NCBI GenBank assembly: GCA_031284225.1
Contig: JAITAH010000006.1
Span: forward strand, 1 to 6,979
Length of the DNA: 6,979 nt
Direction of reading: 5' to 3'
Source of the DNA: Dysgonamonadaceae bacterium
GTDB taxonomy: Bacteria; Bacteroidota; Bacteroidia; Bacteroidales; Azobacteroidaceae
Under the pieces are notes generated by a model. It was not told the origin of the DNA and did not search any database. It was given only the letters and a program-made list of their open reading frames with translations. How positions within the stretch are numbered: the stretch's first letter is position 1; the number at the start of each line of letters is the position of its first letter. Position numbers and translations under genes: made by a program. This document shows positions 6,551 through 6,979 of this stretch, one piece after another.

Positions 6551-6979
6551 ATGAATCTATTCGACACGGTAAGCGCCGACATTAAGACGGCCATGCTTGC
6601 CAAAGACAAAATCCGCCTGGAAGCCTTGCGAGGAGCGAAAAAAGAGTTTCTGGAAGCGAAAACCGCCAAGGGCGCCGACGGCGATTTAGCCGATGAAATG
6701 GCCGTAAAAATCCTGCAAAAGATGGTCAAACAGCGCAAAGACAGCGCAGCAATTTACATCGAACAAAACCGTCCGGAATTGGCCGAAAAAGAGTTGGCCG
6801 AAGTAGCGGTTTTGGAAAATTATTTACCCAAACAACTTTCGTCCGAAGAATTGGAAGCGCAACTGAAAGCCATTATCGCCCAAGTAGGCGCCGTTTCCGC
6901 CAAAGACATGGGCAAAGTAATGGGCGTCGCCACGAAATTGCTGGCCGGAAAAACCGAAGGGCGGCTGATTTCGGAAAAG
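6551..6979 (+). CDS. GatB/YqeY domain-containing protein (3' partial)
   Basis: The frame is open from ATG 6551 to the last base and gives 143 residues, close to the roughly 150 usual for stand-alone YqeY proteins, so only a few C-terminal residues and the stop should be missing. YqeY proteins are small, cytoplasmic and alpha-helical. They resemble the C-terminal tRNA-binding domain of GatB, a subunit of the Asp/Glu-tRNA amidotransferase, but their own role is not well established. Visible family features are the N-terminal helix with IKTAMLAKDKIRLEALRGAK (11-30), the central KQRKDSAAIYIEQNRPELAE (60-79), LPKQLSSEEL (93-102), and DMGKVMG (121-127) followed by a Gly-containing segment (LLAGKTEGRLIS). 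It lies 51 bases after ftsZ on the same strand, and I recall the same order in other Bacteroidales. No Shine-Dalgarno sequence is seen. Confidence 0.9.
   Translation, partial: MNLFDTVSADIKTAMLAKDKIRLEALRGAKKEFLEAKTAKGADGDLADEMAVKILQKMVKQRKDSAAIYIEQNRPELAEKELAEVAVLENYLPKQLSSEELEAQLKAIIAQVGAVSAKDMGKVMGVATKLLAGKTEGRLISEK

Noticed and set aside
1..6979. A previously undescribed system hidden in the window
   Set aside because: Nearly every base is accounted for by well-known division and wall genes in a standard order. There are no arrays, long repeats, unusual intergenic structures or unrecognised genes.

Overview
The window is a dense run of genes on the + strand from a division and cell wall (dcw) cluster. 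The order is ftsW (5' end cut off) - murG - murC - ftsQ - ftsA - ftsZ - yqeY-like gene (3' end cut off). There are no rRNA or tRNA genes, mobile elements, CRISPR arrays or long non-coding stretches. The only non-coding DNA is a 3-base gap before ftsA, 15 bases before ftsZ and 51 bases before the last gene.

The organism is most likely a member of Bacteroidota, probably Bacteroidales. This rests on recalled family features, not on a search: the FtsW C-terminal SRGGTS motif, the MurG run SRAGAGSISEFCLLGK, the MurC PAREEPISGV segment, the short FtsQ ending INLKYENQVVCTK, a YqeY gene after ftsZ, no ddl between murC and ftsQ, and mostly A-rich start regions with little Shine-Dalgarno signal. Base composition and codon use look uniform across the genes, so nothing suggests recent transfer.

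Layout: positions 1-801 hold the C-terminal part of FtsW, the septal peptidoglycan glycosyltransferase. Positions 773-3246 hold MurG, which makes lipid II, and MurC, which adds L-Ala to UDP-MurNAc. Positions 3239-6499 hold the division proteins FtsQ (membrane divisome scaffold), FtsA (actin-like membrane tether) and FtsZ (tubulin-like ring). Positions 6551-6979 hold nearly all of a GatB/YqeY-domain protein. The first four genes overlap one another, which suggests translational coupling. Together the genes supply lipid II, polymerise it at the septum, and build and anchor the Z-ring.

I found no undescribed system. The points most worth a second look are an unusual phosphate-2 loop in FtsA (Glu where the family has Asp) and an FtsZ tail that runs 17 residues past the PAYKR motif.
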